Source: Hallella colorans (GTDB taxonomy: Bacteria; Bacteroidota; Bacteroidia; Bacteroidales; Bacteroidaceae). From it: a stretch of DNA of 64,000 nt. The stretch spans positions 156,799-220,798 of the forward strand of contig NZ_QENY01000002.1 of assembly GCF_003096815.1 (NCBI RefSeq). The letters are read 5' to 3'. The position numbers and the translations under genes were made by a program. This document shows, piece by piece, positions 38,801 to 47,233 of this stretch. The notes below the pieces were generated by a model. That model was not told the DNA's origin. It saw only the letters and a list, made by a program, of their open reading frames with translations, and searched no databases. The first letter of the stretch is position 1; each line of letters starts with the position of its first letter.

Positions 38801-39087
38801 ACGATTTCAAGGTAAATGTAGGACAAACCAAGCACTTGCTGCAGCTCAGCTTTGACATGAAAAACATGCTCAACTTCTTCAACTCAAGTTGGGGCGTGGC
38901 CAAAATTTTCAATCCTGAAATCGCGGGCGACCCACGTATATTGAAGTACGAGGGCGTGGATGCCGATGGCTATGCCACATTCTCAACTCCCACTGCCATA
39001 AATAAAAATGCTAAAACGTGGGCTCCCAACCATAATCTCGGCCAGTGTTGGTACGCATCTGTGGGTATTAAGTACATGTTCAACTAA
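35821..39087 (+). CDS. Oar-like TonB-dependent outer-membrane receptor
   Basis: 1,088 aa from the ATG at 35821 (the frame opens at 35776). Signal peptide MQKRLLFLVAMVLMLTTSAIA-Q. Residues 25-105 are a carboxypeptidase-regulatory-like beta domain (ITTSGINGKVTADNEDVIGA, FTINGMRVGGPYEVKISYIG). The plug domain carries GKGTKFTTEKTGASTNISNT-like residues and NFIGGGVNAITKSGTN, as in Oar proteins. The last residue is Phe-Asn (KYMFN), near the usual aromatic barrel end. It is of the Oar type rather than SusC: there is no SusD partner and the N-terminal architecture differs. Ligand unknown. The BACON/OB lipoprotein starts 17 bp after it and is surely the partner. Confidence 0.93.
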   Translation: MQKRLLFLVAMVLMLTTSAIAQITTSGINGKVTADNEDVIGATVEAVHTPSGTRYMAVTNSKGMFTINGMRVGGPYEVKISYIGYQTKEVKDITLQLAQTYRLNVSLTEDAQQLGEVVISAKGTKFTTEKTGASTNISNTMMQNMPTVSRSITDFTRLSPYGGNGMSFGGTDGRTANFTVDGADFNNNFGLSSALPGGGNPISIDAIEEMQVVVSPFDVRQTNFIGGGVNAITKSGTNTFKGTAYIYHRNEQMRGDAINNIQILGAREKDRSTTYGFTLGGPIMKDKLFFFVNGEMVKTPKVANRWRASENGVMDADNYQSRTTVKDLETVSKFVKDKYGYDTGSYNSFPGEESNYKILARLDWNINTMNHLALRYNYTKNRQWSAPNASSMDGGSRSPYARLSQYSMSFANAMYARDGIVNTVSLDLNSRINNSLSNQFLATYSKLDDVRYSDSSEFPFVDILDGKGVNYMALGYELFTWNNAVHNNVWNAKDDITYYTGNHKIMAGLSYEHQMADNQYMRSGTGYYRYKTLDDFLNGAAPEIVNLTYGYNGESSPAARVIYNKLGVYVQDEWQATDKFKLTYGLRMDGMFFDNSNLMTNNAIKKLDYFGQHIDTGKWPNNSLTLSPRVGFTYDVLGNERLKVRGGTGLFSGRLPLVFFTNMPTNSGMVQYQAQINAAEAQKKGFSMDTFAGGLVTDANGKPTIAALQGKLKELGYPMTIDPTKGTVPSSLCGVDPKFKMPQIWKTSLAVDYAIPVSFPLNVTVEGIVNKNIYSAVLRDWSVPYVGGFARFNGADNRPIYPTGFTVNRHAYMLENTQKGYGWIFNLSVNARPFDGMELMMAYTHTASKELTSLPGSNASSVLNYMSTVTGPNFVRLHNAQDVTPDRLIASLNLHDKSGNHYSFIYEGRRGTYNYSFMTVNDMNGDGYNFDAIYIPTDQQVADNQFRFVSEDDKTRFMDYVHNNSYLKNHQGEYAEAYSLYSPWVHRIDLSYKHDFKVNVGQTKHLLQLSFDMKNMLNFFNSSWGVAKIFNPEIAGDPRILKYEGVDADGYATFSTPTAINKNAKTWAPNHNLGQCWYASVGIKYMFN

Positions 39088-39104
39088 TAAAATGCCAAAT
39101 TAAC

Positions 39105-40607
39105 ATGAAATTAAAATATATCATACCGTCATTTGTGGCCCTACTCATCCTGATAGTAGGATGCAACGATGTGGACTATAACTTTGAGCTGTCAAAGCTT
39201 CAGCTCTCAACTTCTTATGTGACTATACCGCAGGACGGTGGCTCCACAACTATCACCGTCAATGCCAACGACGAGTGGAGCATTGACACAACTGGCACCA
39301 CCAAATGGCTAAACGTGTCGCCCATTAAAGGAAGCGCTGGCAAAACAAAGGTTACTTTCACCTCGCCCAAGGCTGTGGACGGACACCTCGCTGACTTGAT
39401 TGTCACATGTGGAGACCAGAAACAACATCTGAATGTGATGCAAGGATTGCCCAAGCCCAAGCCAGCCACATGCAAACAGGTTAACGCCGGTATTGATGGC
39501 AAAACCTATATGGTAACTGGTGTTGTCGGTAAAATAGAGAATGATGAATGGGGTAACTACTGGCTCAAGGATGCCACAGGCAGCCTTTACATATATGGCA
39601 CATTGAATAAAAAAGCCGAACCAAGGAAGTTTAAAACACTTGGCATAGAATCTGGAGACGAAATCACGGTGCAAGGCCAGAGGGGTACTTACAAAGGAGT
39701 GCCACAATTAAAAGAGGTTATGGTCGTGAAGATCAATAAATCGCTAATCAAAGTTGACTCCGTCAAGAACGCCCAACTGCCATTAGAGGGTGGAGAATTT
39801 GTGGCATACATCACTTGCAAAGGTCTGGGTGTATCGGTTGACATACCTAATGACGCCAAGCAGTGGCTTTCCATATCGTCTATCAAGACCAAGGGCAAGA
39901 ACGCAGTGGTGACATTCAAGGCAGCCGCAAATACTGGTGGCGACCGAAAGACAACCATCACTTTCCATACTACGGATGGTAAGAAAGATTATGTATCGGA
40001 AGCCATGCTTACGCAAAAGGGTGCCATCGTTCCCGCAACCATAGCCGAATTTCTTGCCGCCAAAGTAGGTGAGAAGCAATATCGGGTGTCGGGCATCATC
40101 ACAAAAATCGTTAATACCAAGTACGGGAACTTCTACATCAAGGACTTTTCCGGCGAGACCTTTGTTTACGGATTAGCCAACTTTGTCAAAAATGGTTACA
40201 AAGAGGGCGACATCGTCACCTTGGTGGGTAAACGATCAGAGCATAATGGCAACGCCCAAATGAAAGGCGCCGTTGCCGAGAAGCATGTGGTAGTTGGTAA
40301 TGCTACTATCGCAGAACTATTGGCCAAGGCAGACAATAATACGTCTTACTTTAAGGTAACGGGCAAAATCACCAAAATTACCAATCCTGACTATGGCAAC
40401 ATGACCATCAAAGACGAGACTGGCGAGATATTCCTTTATGGTGTACTACCCTACTTTGGTGTTACAGGCGACGCACGTAAAGGTTTGGTTAAAAAAGTAG
40501 GACTGAAAGAAGGCGACGTGCTCACCGTAATTGGCTATAAAACATCGCACAATGACAAACCACAACTTGGCGGTAGCATATACGTAAGCCACAAGGCTTC
40601 GGAATAA
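39105..40607 (+). CDS. surface lipoprotein with BACON and three OB-fold-like domains
   Basis: 500 aa. Lipobox LIVGC with the lipidated Cys at 20. A BACON domain (residues 35-115: STSYVTIPQDGGSTTITVNA) is followed by an OB-fold-like unit (YMVTGVVGKIENDEWGNYWL, KDATGSLYIYG), a second beta-sandwich (VKNAQLPLEGGEFVAYITCK), then two more OB-like units (YRVSGIITKIVNTKYGNFYI; YFKVTGKITKITNPDYGNMT), each with an IKDxxGExFxYG strand. The three OB units are clearly internal duplications. OB folds bind nucleic acid or glycans; here the ligand is unknown. The gene is co-transcribed with the Oar-like receptor and ended by a strong terminator. Confidence 0.88.
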   Translation: MKLKYIIPSFVALLILIVGCNDVDYNFELSKLQLSTSYVTIPQDGGSTTITVNANDEWSIDTTGTTKWLNVSPIKGSAGKTKVTFTSPKAVDGHLADLIVTCGDQKQHLNVMQGLPKPKPATCKQVNAGIDGKTYMVTGVVGKIENDEWGNYWLKDATGSLYIYGTLNKKAEPRKFKTLGIESGDEITVQGQRGTYKGVPQLKEVMVVKINKSLIKVDSVKNAQLPLEGGEFVAYITCKGLGVSVDIPNDAKQWLSISSIKTKGKNAVVTFKAAANTGGDRKTTITFHTTDGKKDYVSEAMLTQKGAIVPATIAEFLAAKVGEKQYRVSGIITKIVNTKYGNFYIKDFSGETFVYGLANFVKNGYKEGDIVTLVGKRSEHNGNAQMKGAVAEKHVVVGNATIAELLAKADNNTSYFKVTGKITKITNPDYGNMTIKDETGEIFLYGVLPYFGVTGDARKGLVKKVGLKEGDVLTVIGYKTSHNDKPQLGGSIYVSHKASE

Positions 40608-40626
40608 ATTCAAGAAACGCAAAATT

Positions 40627-40669
40627 AATGGGGCATGTCAAAATTGTTGACATGCCCCATTTGTTTTTT
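40627..40669 (+). terminator. terminator after the Oar/OB lipoprotein operon
   Basis: A perfect 15-bp stem, AATGGGGCATGTCAA (40627-40641) with 40647-40661, a 5-nt loop, then TGTTTTTTG. Confidence 0.95.
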
Positions 40670-40832
40670 GTTGTAAATGATTACATCCGCATTCTCATCA
40701 GAATTTAAAGATATAAAGATAGAGCCTTAAAACGATTTCATTTACATTACTGTAGACATAGATCTTGCACAGTTGTAATGGCATAGCATGGGTCTCACAA
40801 TGGTTTCGTGCCACGAGAATGATCTAAAATTA

Positions 40833-41966
40833 TCAAGCTGGCATTGTTTTACCCACACTGACGACACCTTTAGACCTTTCGTTAACATATTGCTGTACAG
40901 CACCCTCCAACCGAGAAACTATCATAAGTTCAGCTTTATTTTCCCACATTCTGAACTCTATATTCTCTTCATATTGTCTACTAAATTGTATCAGTTGGTC
41001 TAAATCAAAAGAGCCAGCAACAACGCCACACCCATTGAGTTGTGCTTCGTGAGCGTTGCACTCTTGCTCCACATGTGCTGGTACCATCAATGCAGGTTTG
41101 CCCATATACATAGCCTCACATACCGACTCGAAGCCACCCGTCGTGGCATATGCTTTGCAATTGGCAAGAAAATATAAAAATTTTTGGTCGTCTATCTTGT
41201 GAAAAGAAAGTGTTTCGTCATATCTTGTAGTTTCTGACGCATCTTTTTTATCCCAGAAAAAATGCAAATTCAACATTGGATTTTTCTTATGCCACGCTAT
41301 AACTGTTTTGCTAAATCCTGCGTTAAGTATATATCCCGTGATGTAATCGCCATGATGACGGGGCATCTCTGACACTTCATCACGGAGCAATGGTGGCACA
41401 ACTGACAGTTTTGAAGCTTCAACATCATGCATGTCATGAAACGAAAGTCCCAATAATTTGCAAGCTCCGAGACAGGTGGCACGCGTAAATTGTATCAAAA
41501 GGCGTTGGCTCTTCTTATGTGCTTCAGGGAACTGATAATCTGGGTGCAAGAACATATATTGATGCCCTATGCACACCATGGGTACACGAAGGTTTAGGAA
41601 ATGATTGGTAAGGCCAGTTAAAATTTCATAAAAATTGACCACCAAGTCGGCTCCACTGGTCCTTATTTCATGGTATAAAAACCGAATACTACTCATATAT
41701 TGTGGTGCTTTCAGCATGTTGTAAGCAATGGAACGTCCTAAACCAATGTGCTGGTTAGACTTAGATGGCAAAAAATTTGGACTTGGAAAGCCTTGTATTG
41801 GTGCCTTGGTCTTATTTATAAAAAAGCGTGGAACCTCACGCGATTTACTTCGGGCAACGAGGATTTTTACCACCTCATGACCATGCCTATTAAGCATTTT
41901 CTCTAATGTGAGCGCTTGTGTTAGATGTCCACGCCCCTCTCCTTGTACCACAAATAATACTTTCAT
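40833..41966 (-). CDS. GT-B glycosyltransferase of the MJ1255/VC2487 type
   Basis: 377 aa from the ATG at 41966 (a TTG at 41972 is in frame). Start MKVLFVVQGEGRGHLTQALT, the signature (GEGRGHLTQ, residues 9-17) of a GT-B group related to MurG and UDP-GlcNAc transferases. The donor-binding region is AYATTGGFESVCEAMYMGKP followed by VPAHVEQECNA. Soluble, no signal peptide. Acceptor unknown; the family is seen beside envelope or lipid glycosylation genes. It is transcribed away from the repeat region and converges with the Oar operon. Confidence 0.85.
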   Translation of the reverse strand: MKVLFVVQGEGRGHLTQALTLEKMLNRHGHEVVKILVARSKSREVPRFFINKTKAPIQGFPSPNFLPSKSNQHIGLGRSIAYNMLKAPQYMSSIRFLYHEIRTSGADLVVNFYEILTGLTNHFLNLRVPMVCIGHQYMFLHPDYQFPEAHKKSQRLLIQFTRATCLGACKLLGLSFHDMHDVEASKLSVVPPLLRDEVSEMPRHHGDYITGYILNAGFSKTVIAWHKKNPMLNLHFFWDKKDASETTRYDETLSFHKIDDQKFLYFLANCKAYATTGGFESVCEAMYMGKPALMVPAHVEQECNAHEAQLNGCGVVAGSFDLDQLIQFSRQYEENIEFRMWENKAELMIVSRLEGAVQQYVNERSKGVVSVGKTMPA

Positions 41967-42052
41967 AGTCAATATATTGATTGATTTGTGGCAAAGTTAG
42001 CACTACAATATTTCAAAAATATGTAGAAAATAATAAGAAATTGAAAAGAATA

Positions 42053-42362
42053 CGGCTCAGCTGATATTTAATGGGGGAGCAAAAGGCTCAGTAGGCATTT
42101 ACTTTGGGGAAGATACCGTAGGTCACTACGATTGTGGTAACCATGTATAACCGCAAACAGGATTAAAAACAGGAAGATATGATGCAGGCATAAAAGTTCA
42201 TACGTGTAAATTTCTACCGCGCTCAGACGCTTCTTGAAGCCAGTATAGTTGTCTTCATTCATTCTTTGCTCCCCACTCTTCACTCCTTACTCCTTATTCT
42301 TTATCCTGTAAAAAATAATTACTGTTTTTTGATCATTATTTTTGAGTCATCCAGAGCAAAAA
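42053..42362 (+). repeat. dispersed repeat R1, copy 1 (~310 bp)
   Basis: From CGGCTCAGCTGATATTTAAT to GAGTCATCCAGAGCAAAAAG it matches 63497-63795 along its whole length in the same orientation, roughly four fifths identical by eye. On the minus strand there is a 71-aa frame (42283-42068) that begins, after a short lead, MNEDNYTGFKKRLSAVEIYT; the other copy begins MNEDSRTGYKKRMGSVEVYT but shifts frame after ELL. This suggests a decayed or non-coding repeat with a conserved start rather than a working gene. Confidence 0.8.
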
Positions 42363-42866
42363 GGGCTATCTTTTTTTGTCAAAACCAAGTCGGGCGTTAC
42401 CAAAAATAATAAGAGGGCTGCGATTGGTGCTTGCTCATAGCATGATTAGGCCTTATTCGCAGCGCGGAAGAGCCTCCATCACGCTGCGATTACAACCTTA
42501 TCATCATGCCATTTGATACTCAACCGCAGACCACAAAATAGGAGAATAAAGGCTGTTTTTAAAAAGATGCTGAATGTCAGCCATTTACAAACTATCGCAG
42601 ATTTCGCGTATTTCGGACGAAGGCAAACTTATTTTTAAATAAGCGAATTTGAGAGGGTTGTTTGTTCAAATAATTGACAATTTCTAATTTTTCAAAATCT
42701 GCGTTCGGGACAAGCAGGGTTCTAAAGAAAAAAAACGAAAACACGCAAACATTCTGTCGCTATCTCGAAGCGTACTCACGCCTCATTCGCCCACCTATGT
42801 TGTACATGGTGAGCGTCTCTTCAAAAAACATACGGCCATTTAGTGTACCAAGGGGTTAATCTCAAA
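42362..42866. other. apparent ~0.5-kb insertion that splits repeat R1
   Basis: In copy 2 (63795 onward) the repeat is followed at once by GAAACGCCATACTTTTTCTA. In copy 1 the matching GAAACCCCATACTTTTTCTA is found only at 42875, about 510 bp later. The same 7 bases, AGCAAAA, stand at both edges (42355-42361 and 42867-42873), as a target duplication would. Inside are array D, a 9-bp inverted pair (CGCAGATTT 42596-42604 / AAATCTGCG 42695-42703) and no supported gene. No clear terminal inverted repeat was found. Confidence 0.5.
42419..42528. repeat. intergenic array D: five imperfect 22-nt units (110 bp)
   Basis: Units at 42419, 42441, 42463, 42485 and 42507. The second contains GATTAGGCCTTATTCGC, nearly identical to unit 4 of array B; units 1 and 4 both start TGCGATT. 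It lies inside the putative 0.5-kb insertion in repeat R1. Confidence 0.7.
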
Positions 42867-42944
42867 AGCAAAATGAAACCCCATACTTTTTCTACTGGGC
42901 CAAGAATACGCATAGACAACTAAGAAAGATGTAACAAAAAGACG

Positions 42945-43178
42945 TTACTTGTCAAATATGCGCCTCTTGTCTTTTACACATTCATTGCCAGACTCTAATG
43001 TATTGATAGGTTTATGTTCAAAGTGTCCTTGCAATTTTTTTTGTCGCGCACATGTATCTTTCAGCTGGCAGCCGTCGCATGCGGAATTAGGTTTGGATAT
43101 AGTGCGACAAATGCGGTAAATTGCCATACCAACACATACAGCAACTATGCTAATTATGATAATATATTGTATGGTCAT
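42945..43178 (-). CDS. FeoB-associated-type Cys-rich membrane protein
   Basis: 77 aa from the ATG at 43178 (43187 is also possible). One membrane segment (MTIQYIIIISIVAVCVGMAI) is followed by a short basic stretch and the motif CDGCQLKDTC, with a further Cys near the C-terminus. This is the layout of the FeoB-associated family, small proteins usually next to feoB. No feoB or feoA is in the window, so the gene is an orphan here. Metal or iron-sulfur binding is likely; role unproven. Confidence 0.75.
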   Translation of the reverse strand: MTIQYIIIISIVAVCVGMAIYRICRTISKPNSACDGCQLKDTCARQKKLQGHFEHKPINTLESGNECVKDKRRIFDK

Positions 43179-43708
43179 AAAAAACAACTATAACATAAAA
43201 GCATAAGCAAAAAAGTTCCGTATCTTAAGATGACTAACAACTTTCGCTATCAAATTATTCTATTTTTACAAAAGTAATGTTTATATTGGAAAGTACCTAA
43301 AAATGGAAAAACGATTTGTAATAGTTGTTTTTTTTTAACGAATGAAAAACATGAAAATAAGCTATCATGTATATTTAACAGAACTTTCGTAATTGAATTT
43401 TCATTCTTCATGCTACATTTAAATTATACACTATTGTCCCTTAAAACTATATGGTATTTAAATAAATATCTAATAAACAATGTTTTACAAATATAAAGCT
43501 ATGTGTTATATTTAGTTTCGCAGTTTTGCTTGCGTAACCTGATGCGTAGACCATGATTACAAGTTGGGCTTATAAGATCATTTCCTCTACTCTTCACATT
43601 ACAAGTCTATCCCAATTTTAATTGAATAAAATCAAAATGACAGAAAAAAGAAATAAGTTTAGTTTTTAAATCGTGCTGGAATGGAAAATAAGGTAAAAAA
43701 AACTTATT
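43179..43708. other. AT-rich intergenic region upstream of the DUF2723 gene
   Basis: About 530 bp, strongly AT-rich, with poly-T and poly-A runs (for example at 43327-43336). No gene or RNA supported. Confidence 0.55.
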
Positions 43709-43743
43709 TTTGAACGTTCTCTCTTAGCTTTTTGTTATCTTTG
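43709..43743 (+). promoter_or_regulatory. promoter of the DUF2723 gene
   Basis: TTTG (43709-43712), 23 nt, TATCTTTG (43736-43743). The -7 is exact, the spacing 2 nt long. The ATG is at 43785. Confidence 0.6.
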
Positions 43744-43784
43744 CAAGCAATTATTGCAATAAGACCAATTATATTAAATCATCA

Positions 43785-46700
43785 ATGAAACAGTACAGAT
43801 TAGTGGACAATGTGCTGGGTTGGCTCGCGTTCTTGATAGCTGCCACGGTGTATTGTTGCACCATTGAACCAACAGCCTCGTTTTGGGATTGTCCAGAGTT
43901 TATCACAACGGGTTACAAATTGGAAGTGGGACACCCGCCGGGGGCACCATTCTTTATGTTAACGGCTAACCTCTTCAGCCAGTTTGTCAGTGATCCAAGC
44001 CAAGTGGCTCGTATGGTCAACACCATGAGCGCGCTACTCTCCGCTACCACCATCATGTTCTTGTTTTGGACTATCACCCATCTCACACGCAAGCTTATCG
44101 TGAAAGATTGGGACAGTCTTTCAACGAGTAAACTCATTGCAATTGAGGCAAGTGGTTTGGTTGGAGCGCTCATCTATACTTTTTCAGACACTTTTTGGTT
44201 TTCTGCCGTGGAGGGAGAGGTCTATGCCTACTCGTCAGCTTTCACAGCCGTCGTGTTTTGGCTCATCCTGAAATGGGAAGACCATGCCGACGAGCCGCAT
44301 GCTGACCGCTGGTTGGTGCTGATTTTCTACATGACTGGCCTGAGCATTGGCGTGCATTTGCTGAACTTGCTTTGTATTCCCGCCATTGTACTGGTTTACT
44401 GCTATCGTCGTTTCCCGAATGTGGAAACCAAAGGCTCGCTCATAGCCCTGCTTATCTCGTTTGTCATCGTTGCGGCCGTGCTCTATGGCGTGGTACCGGG
44501 CATCGTGACCGTTGGCGGATGGTTTGAGCTGTTCTTTGTCAACACACTTGGGCTGCCGTTTAACACAGGTTTGGTGATTTATATAGTTCTACTCGTCTCA
44601 GCAGTGTTATGGGGTATATACGAGAGCTATATAGGGAAAAGCAAGCAAAGGGAAAACGTTTCTTTTCTTGTGGCTTTCGCATTGATTGGCATACCTTTTT
44701 ATGGTTATGGCTGGAGCGCGCTGGTGATTGGCGTGTTTGTATTAGCTCTCGTGGCATTCTTGCTCAAATATAAGAAGCGATCGGATGGCAAGATGGTCAA
44801 CGTCGTAACTTCTCGTTTCAAGAATACAGCTTTGTTGTGTGCGCTGATGCTCTTGATAGGCTATTCAAGTTACGCCTTGATAGTGATACGTTCGGCAGCC
44901 AACCCACCCATGGACCAAAATTCTCCAGAGGACATCTTTACCTTAGGTAACTACCTAAGCCGAGACCAGTATGGAAACAGGCCGCTCTTGTACGGGCAAG
45001 CTTACACCTCACAGGTGGCCCTTGAGCAAGAGGGTAACCTTTGTAAACCCAAGCAGAGCAAAGGTGCGCCTATCTACAGCCGTAAGGAAAAAGCCTCCAA
45101 GGATGAGAAAGATTCTTATTTTGTGGTGTCGCACAAGAACAATTACATTTTTGCGCAAAACATGCTGTTTCCACGCATGTATGACGCTGACCACGCACAA
45201 GACTACGAGTCGTGGATGGGCGGAGTGGAAGGTACGCAGGTGCCGTATGACCGTTGCGGTGAAGCCATGATGGTGAAAATGCCCACCCAGCTTGAGAACA
45301 TAAGATTTTTCTTGTCTTATCAGTGCAACTTCATGTACTGGAGATATTTCATGTGGAATTTTGCCGGAAGGCAAAACGACATACAAGGTCATGGAGAGCC
45401 AGAGCATGGTAATTGGATTACCGGCATTCCATTCATAGACAACATGCGACTGGGCGATCAAAGTAAGCTGCCAGACGCTCTGAAAGAGAACAAGGGGCAT
45501 AACGTGTTCTACTGCCTACCACTCCTGCTTGGCTTGGTAGGGTTGCTCTGGCAGTCGTTCCGCGGTCGTCGTGGTATCAGGCAGTTCTGGGTAGTGTTCT
45601 TCTTGTTTTTTATGACCGGACTTGCCATCGTGTTCTACTTGAACCAAACACCCGTGCAACCGCGCGAGCGCGACTATGCCTATGCTGGCTCATTCTATGC
45701 GTTTGCCATCTGGTGTGGCATGGGCGTAGCTGCCATCATAGACCTGCTGAAGAAATATTTGCACGCGGATGGCGTGGTGGTGGCAGCAGTGGCGGCAGCG
45801 GTCTGCTTGCTCGTGCCCATCCAAATGGCCTCGCAGACATGGGATGACCATGACAGATCTAATCGTTACACATGTCGAGACTTCGGGCGGAACTATCTCA
45901 TGACGCTACAAGACGAAGGCAATCCTATTCTATTTACCAATGGCGACAACGACACGTTCCCACTGTGGTACAACCAAGATGTAGAGGGCGTACGCACTGA
46001 CGCGCGTGTATGCAACTTGAGCTACAGTCAAACAGACTGGTATATTGACCAAATGAAGCGACCGGCTTACAAATCTCCGTCGCTACCTATCACATGGCCT
46101 CGACTTGATTATTGCTCGGGAACGAACGAGTATGTGGAAGTGGTACCAGATATGAAACAGAGTATCCTTGAGTTGTACAAGCAAGATGCGGCGACCGCCA
46201 AGAAACTGTTTGGTGACAACCCATTTGAAGTGAGCAACGTGATGAGCAAATGGGTTCGAGGCAACATCACGCCAGAGCAAGCCACTATTCTCGCACAAGT
46301 TTTTAACGTTCCAGAGACCAAAGTTAAGGAAGCCATGCACATGATTCCTACCGACACCCTCTATGTCTCCATCGACAAAAACGCTGTGAAAAGAAGTGGT
46401 ATGATGATGGCAAGCGATAGCATACCTGACAAGATGGTAATATCGCTGAAAGGCAAAAACGCTCTTTACAAAGGCGAGCTGATGATGCTGGAGATCATAG
46501 CCAACTGTAATTGGACACGACCGGTGTATGTGGCCATGACAGTAGGTGAAAACAACTACATGAATTTAGGTGACAACTTCGTTCAAGAGGGATTAGCCAA
46601 CCGTATAACACCATTCCTCACCAACACGAATGGTGCCAAGAATTTTGATACGGAGAAGACTTATAACAACTTGATGAATAGATACCGCTATGGTGGATTG

Positions 46701-47171
46701 AAAACCAAGGGGCTGTATTTGGACGAAACTATCATGCGCATGTGCTACACCCACCGTCGTCTGTTTGGCATGCTCGCATTGCACTTGATAGCCGAAAATA
46801 AAAAAGACAAAGCTCTCAAGGTATTACAAAAAGTTGAAAAGGAAATTCCCGCATATAATGTACCGCTCAATTATATGAGTGGCGGAGCTGACATAGCCAA
46901 AGCTTACGCACTATTAGGGCAGAAGCAAAAAGCATTGGATGCAATCAACGCTGCATGGAAAGAAGCTTGCCAATACGAGACATACTATCTGAGCTTGGAT
47001 GGCACAAAATTCGCGATATCACAGCGAGACTGCATGATACAGCTTAGCATTATGTCGCAACTGTCTGAAATCACCAAGATGGTGGACAAAAATTTGGCGG
47101 CTAAACAAAAGACACAAGTGGACAATTACTACCGTGTCTATATAGGAAAAGGAGGTCAAGCTGGAGAGTAA
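43785..47171 (+). CDS. large DUF2723 membrane protein (TMEM260-like, probable O-mannosyltransferase type)
   Basis: 1,128 aa. The first 50 residues hold the family signature (VYCCTIEPTASFWDCPEFIT, TGYKLEVGHPPGAPFFML), with the acidic DCPEF in the first outer loop as in PMT-type GT-C enzymes. About 12-14 membrane segments cover residues 1-700. The remainder is soluble and ends with TPR-like helices (KALKVLQKVEKEIPAYNVPL, DIAKAYALLGQKQKALDAIN). The eukaryotic relative TMEM260 is a protein O-mannosyltransferase, so a protein or lipid glycosylation role at the inner membrane is plausible, but the bacterial substrate is inferred. It heads a group with a polysaccharide deacetylase and queG. Confidence 0.88.
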   Translation: MKQYRLVDNVLGWLAFLIAATVYCCTIEPTASFWDCPEFITTGYKLEVGHPPGAPFFMLTANLFSQFVSDPSQVARMVNTMSALLSATTIMFLFWTITHLTRKLIVKDWDSLSTSKLIAIEASGLVGALIYTFSDTFWFSAVEGEVYAYSSAFTAVVFWLILKWEDHADEPHADRWLVLIFYMTGLSIGVHLLNLLCIPAIVLVYCYRRFPNVETKGSLIALLISFVIVAAVLYGVVPGIVTVGGWFELFFVNTLGLPFNTGLVIYIVLLVSAVLWGIYESYIGKSKQRENVSFLVAFALIGIPFYGYGWSALVIGVFVLALVAFLLKYKKRSDGKMVNVVTSRFKNTALLCALMLLIGYSSYALIVIRSAANPPMDQNSPEDIFTLGNYLSRDQYGNRPLLYGQAYTSQVALEQEGNLCKPKQSKGAPIYSRKEKASKDEKDSYFVVSHKNNYIFAQNMLFPRMYDADHAQDYESWMGGVEGTQVPYDRCGEAMMVKMPTQLENIRFFLSYQCNFMYWRYFMWNFAGRQNDIQGHGEPEHGNWITGIPFIDNMRLGDQSKLPDALKENKGHNVFYCLPLLLGLVGLLWQSFRGRRGIRQFWVVFFLFFMTGLAIVFYLNQTPVQPRERDYAYAGSFYAFAIWCGMGVAAIIDLLKKYLHADGVVVAAVAAAVCLLVPIQMASQTWDDHDRSNRYTCRDFGRNYLMTLQDEGNPILFTNGDNDTFPLWYNQDVEGVRTDARVCNLSYSQTDWYIDQMKRPAYKSPSLPITWPRLDYCSGTNEYVEVVPDMKQSILELYKQDAATAKKLFGDNPFEVSNVMSKWVRGNITPEQATILAQVFNVPETKVKEAMHMIPTDTLYVSIDKNAVKRSGMMMASDSIPDKMVISLKGKNALYKGELMMLEIIANCNWTRPVYVAMTVGENNYMNLGDNFVQEGLANRITPFLTNTNGAKNFDTEKTYNNLMNRYRYGGLKTKGLYLDETIMRMCYTHRRLFGMLALHLIAENKKDKALKVLQKVEKEIPAYNVPLNYMSGGADIAKAYALLGQKQKALDAINAAWKEACQYETYYLSLDGTKFAISQRDCMIQLSIMSQLSEITKMVDKNLAAKQKTQVDNYYRVYIGKGGQAGE

Positions 47172-47178
47172 AATCTAT

Positions 47179-47217
47179 AAAGGCAAAAGTTCCTACGTAG
47201 GAACTTTCGCCTTTCAT
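47179..47217 (+). terminator. stem-loop between the DUF2723 and deacetylase genes
   Basis: AAAGGC (47179-47184) and GCCTTT (47209-47214) flank the perfect palindrome GTTCCTACGTAGGAAC (47189-47204). The tail is weak (TTTCATAC), so it may attenuate rather than stop transcription before the deacetylase ATG at 47234. Confidence 0.6.
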
Positions 47218-47233
47218 ACTTTCAAACTGACGC

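Noticed and set aside
35821..40607. SusC/SusD pair
   Set aside because: The receptor is of Oar type and the lipoprotein has BACON and OB-like modules, not the TPR fold of SusD.
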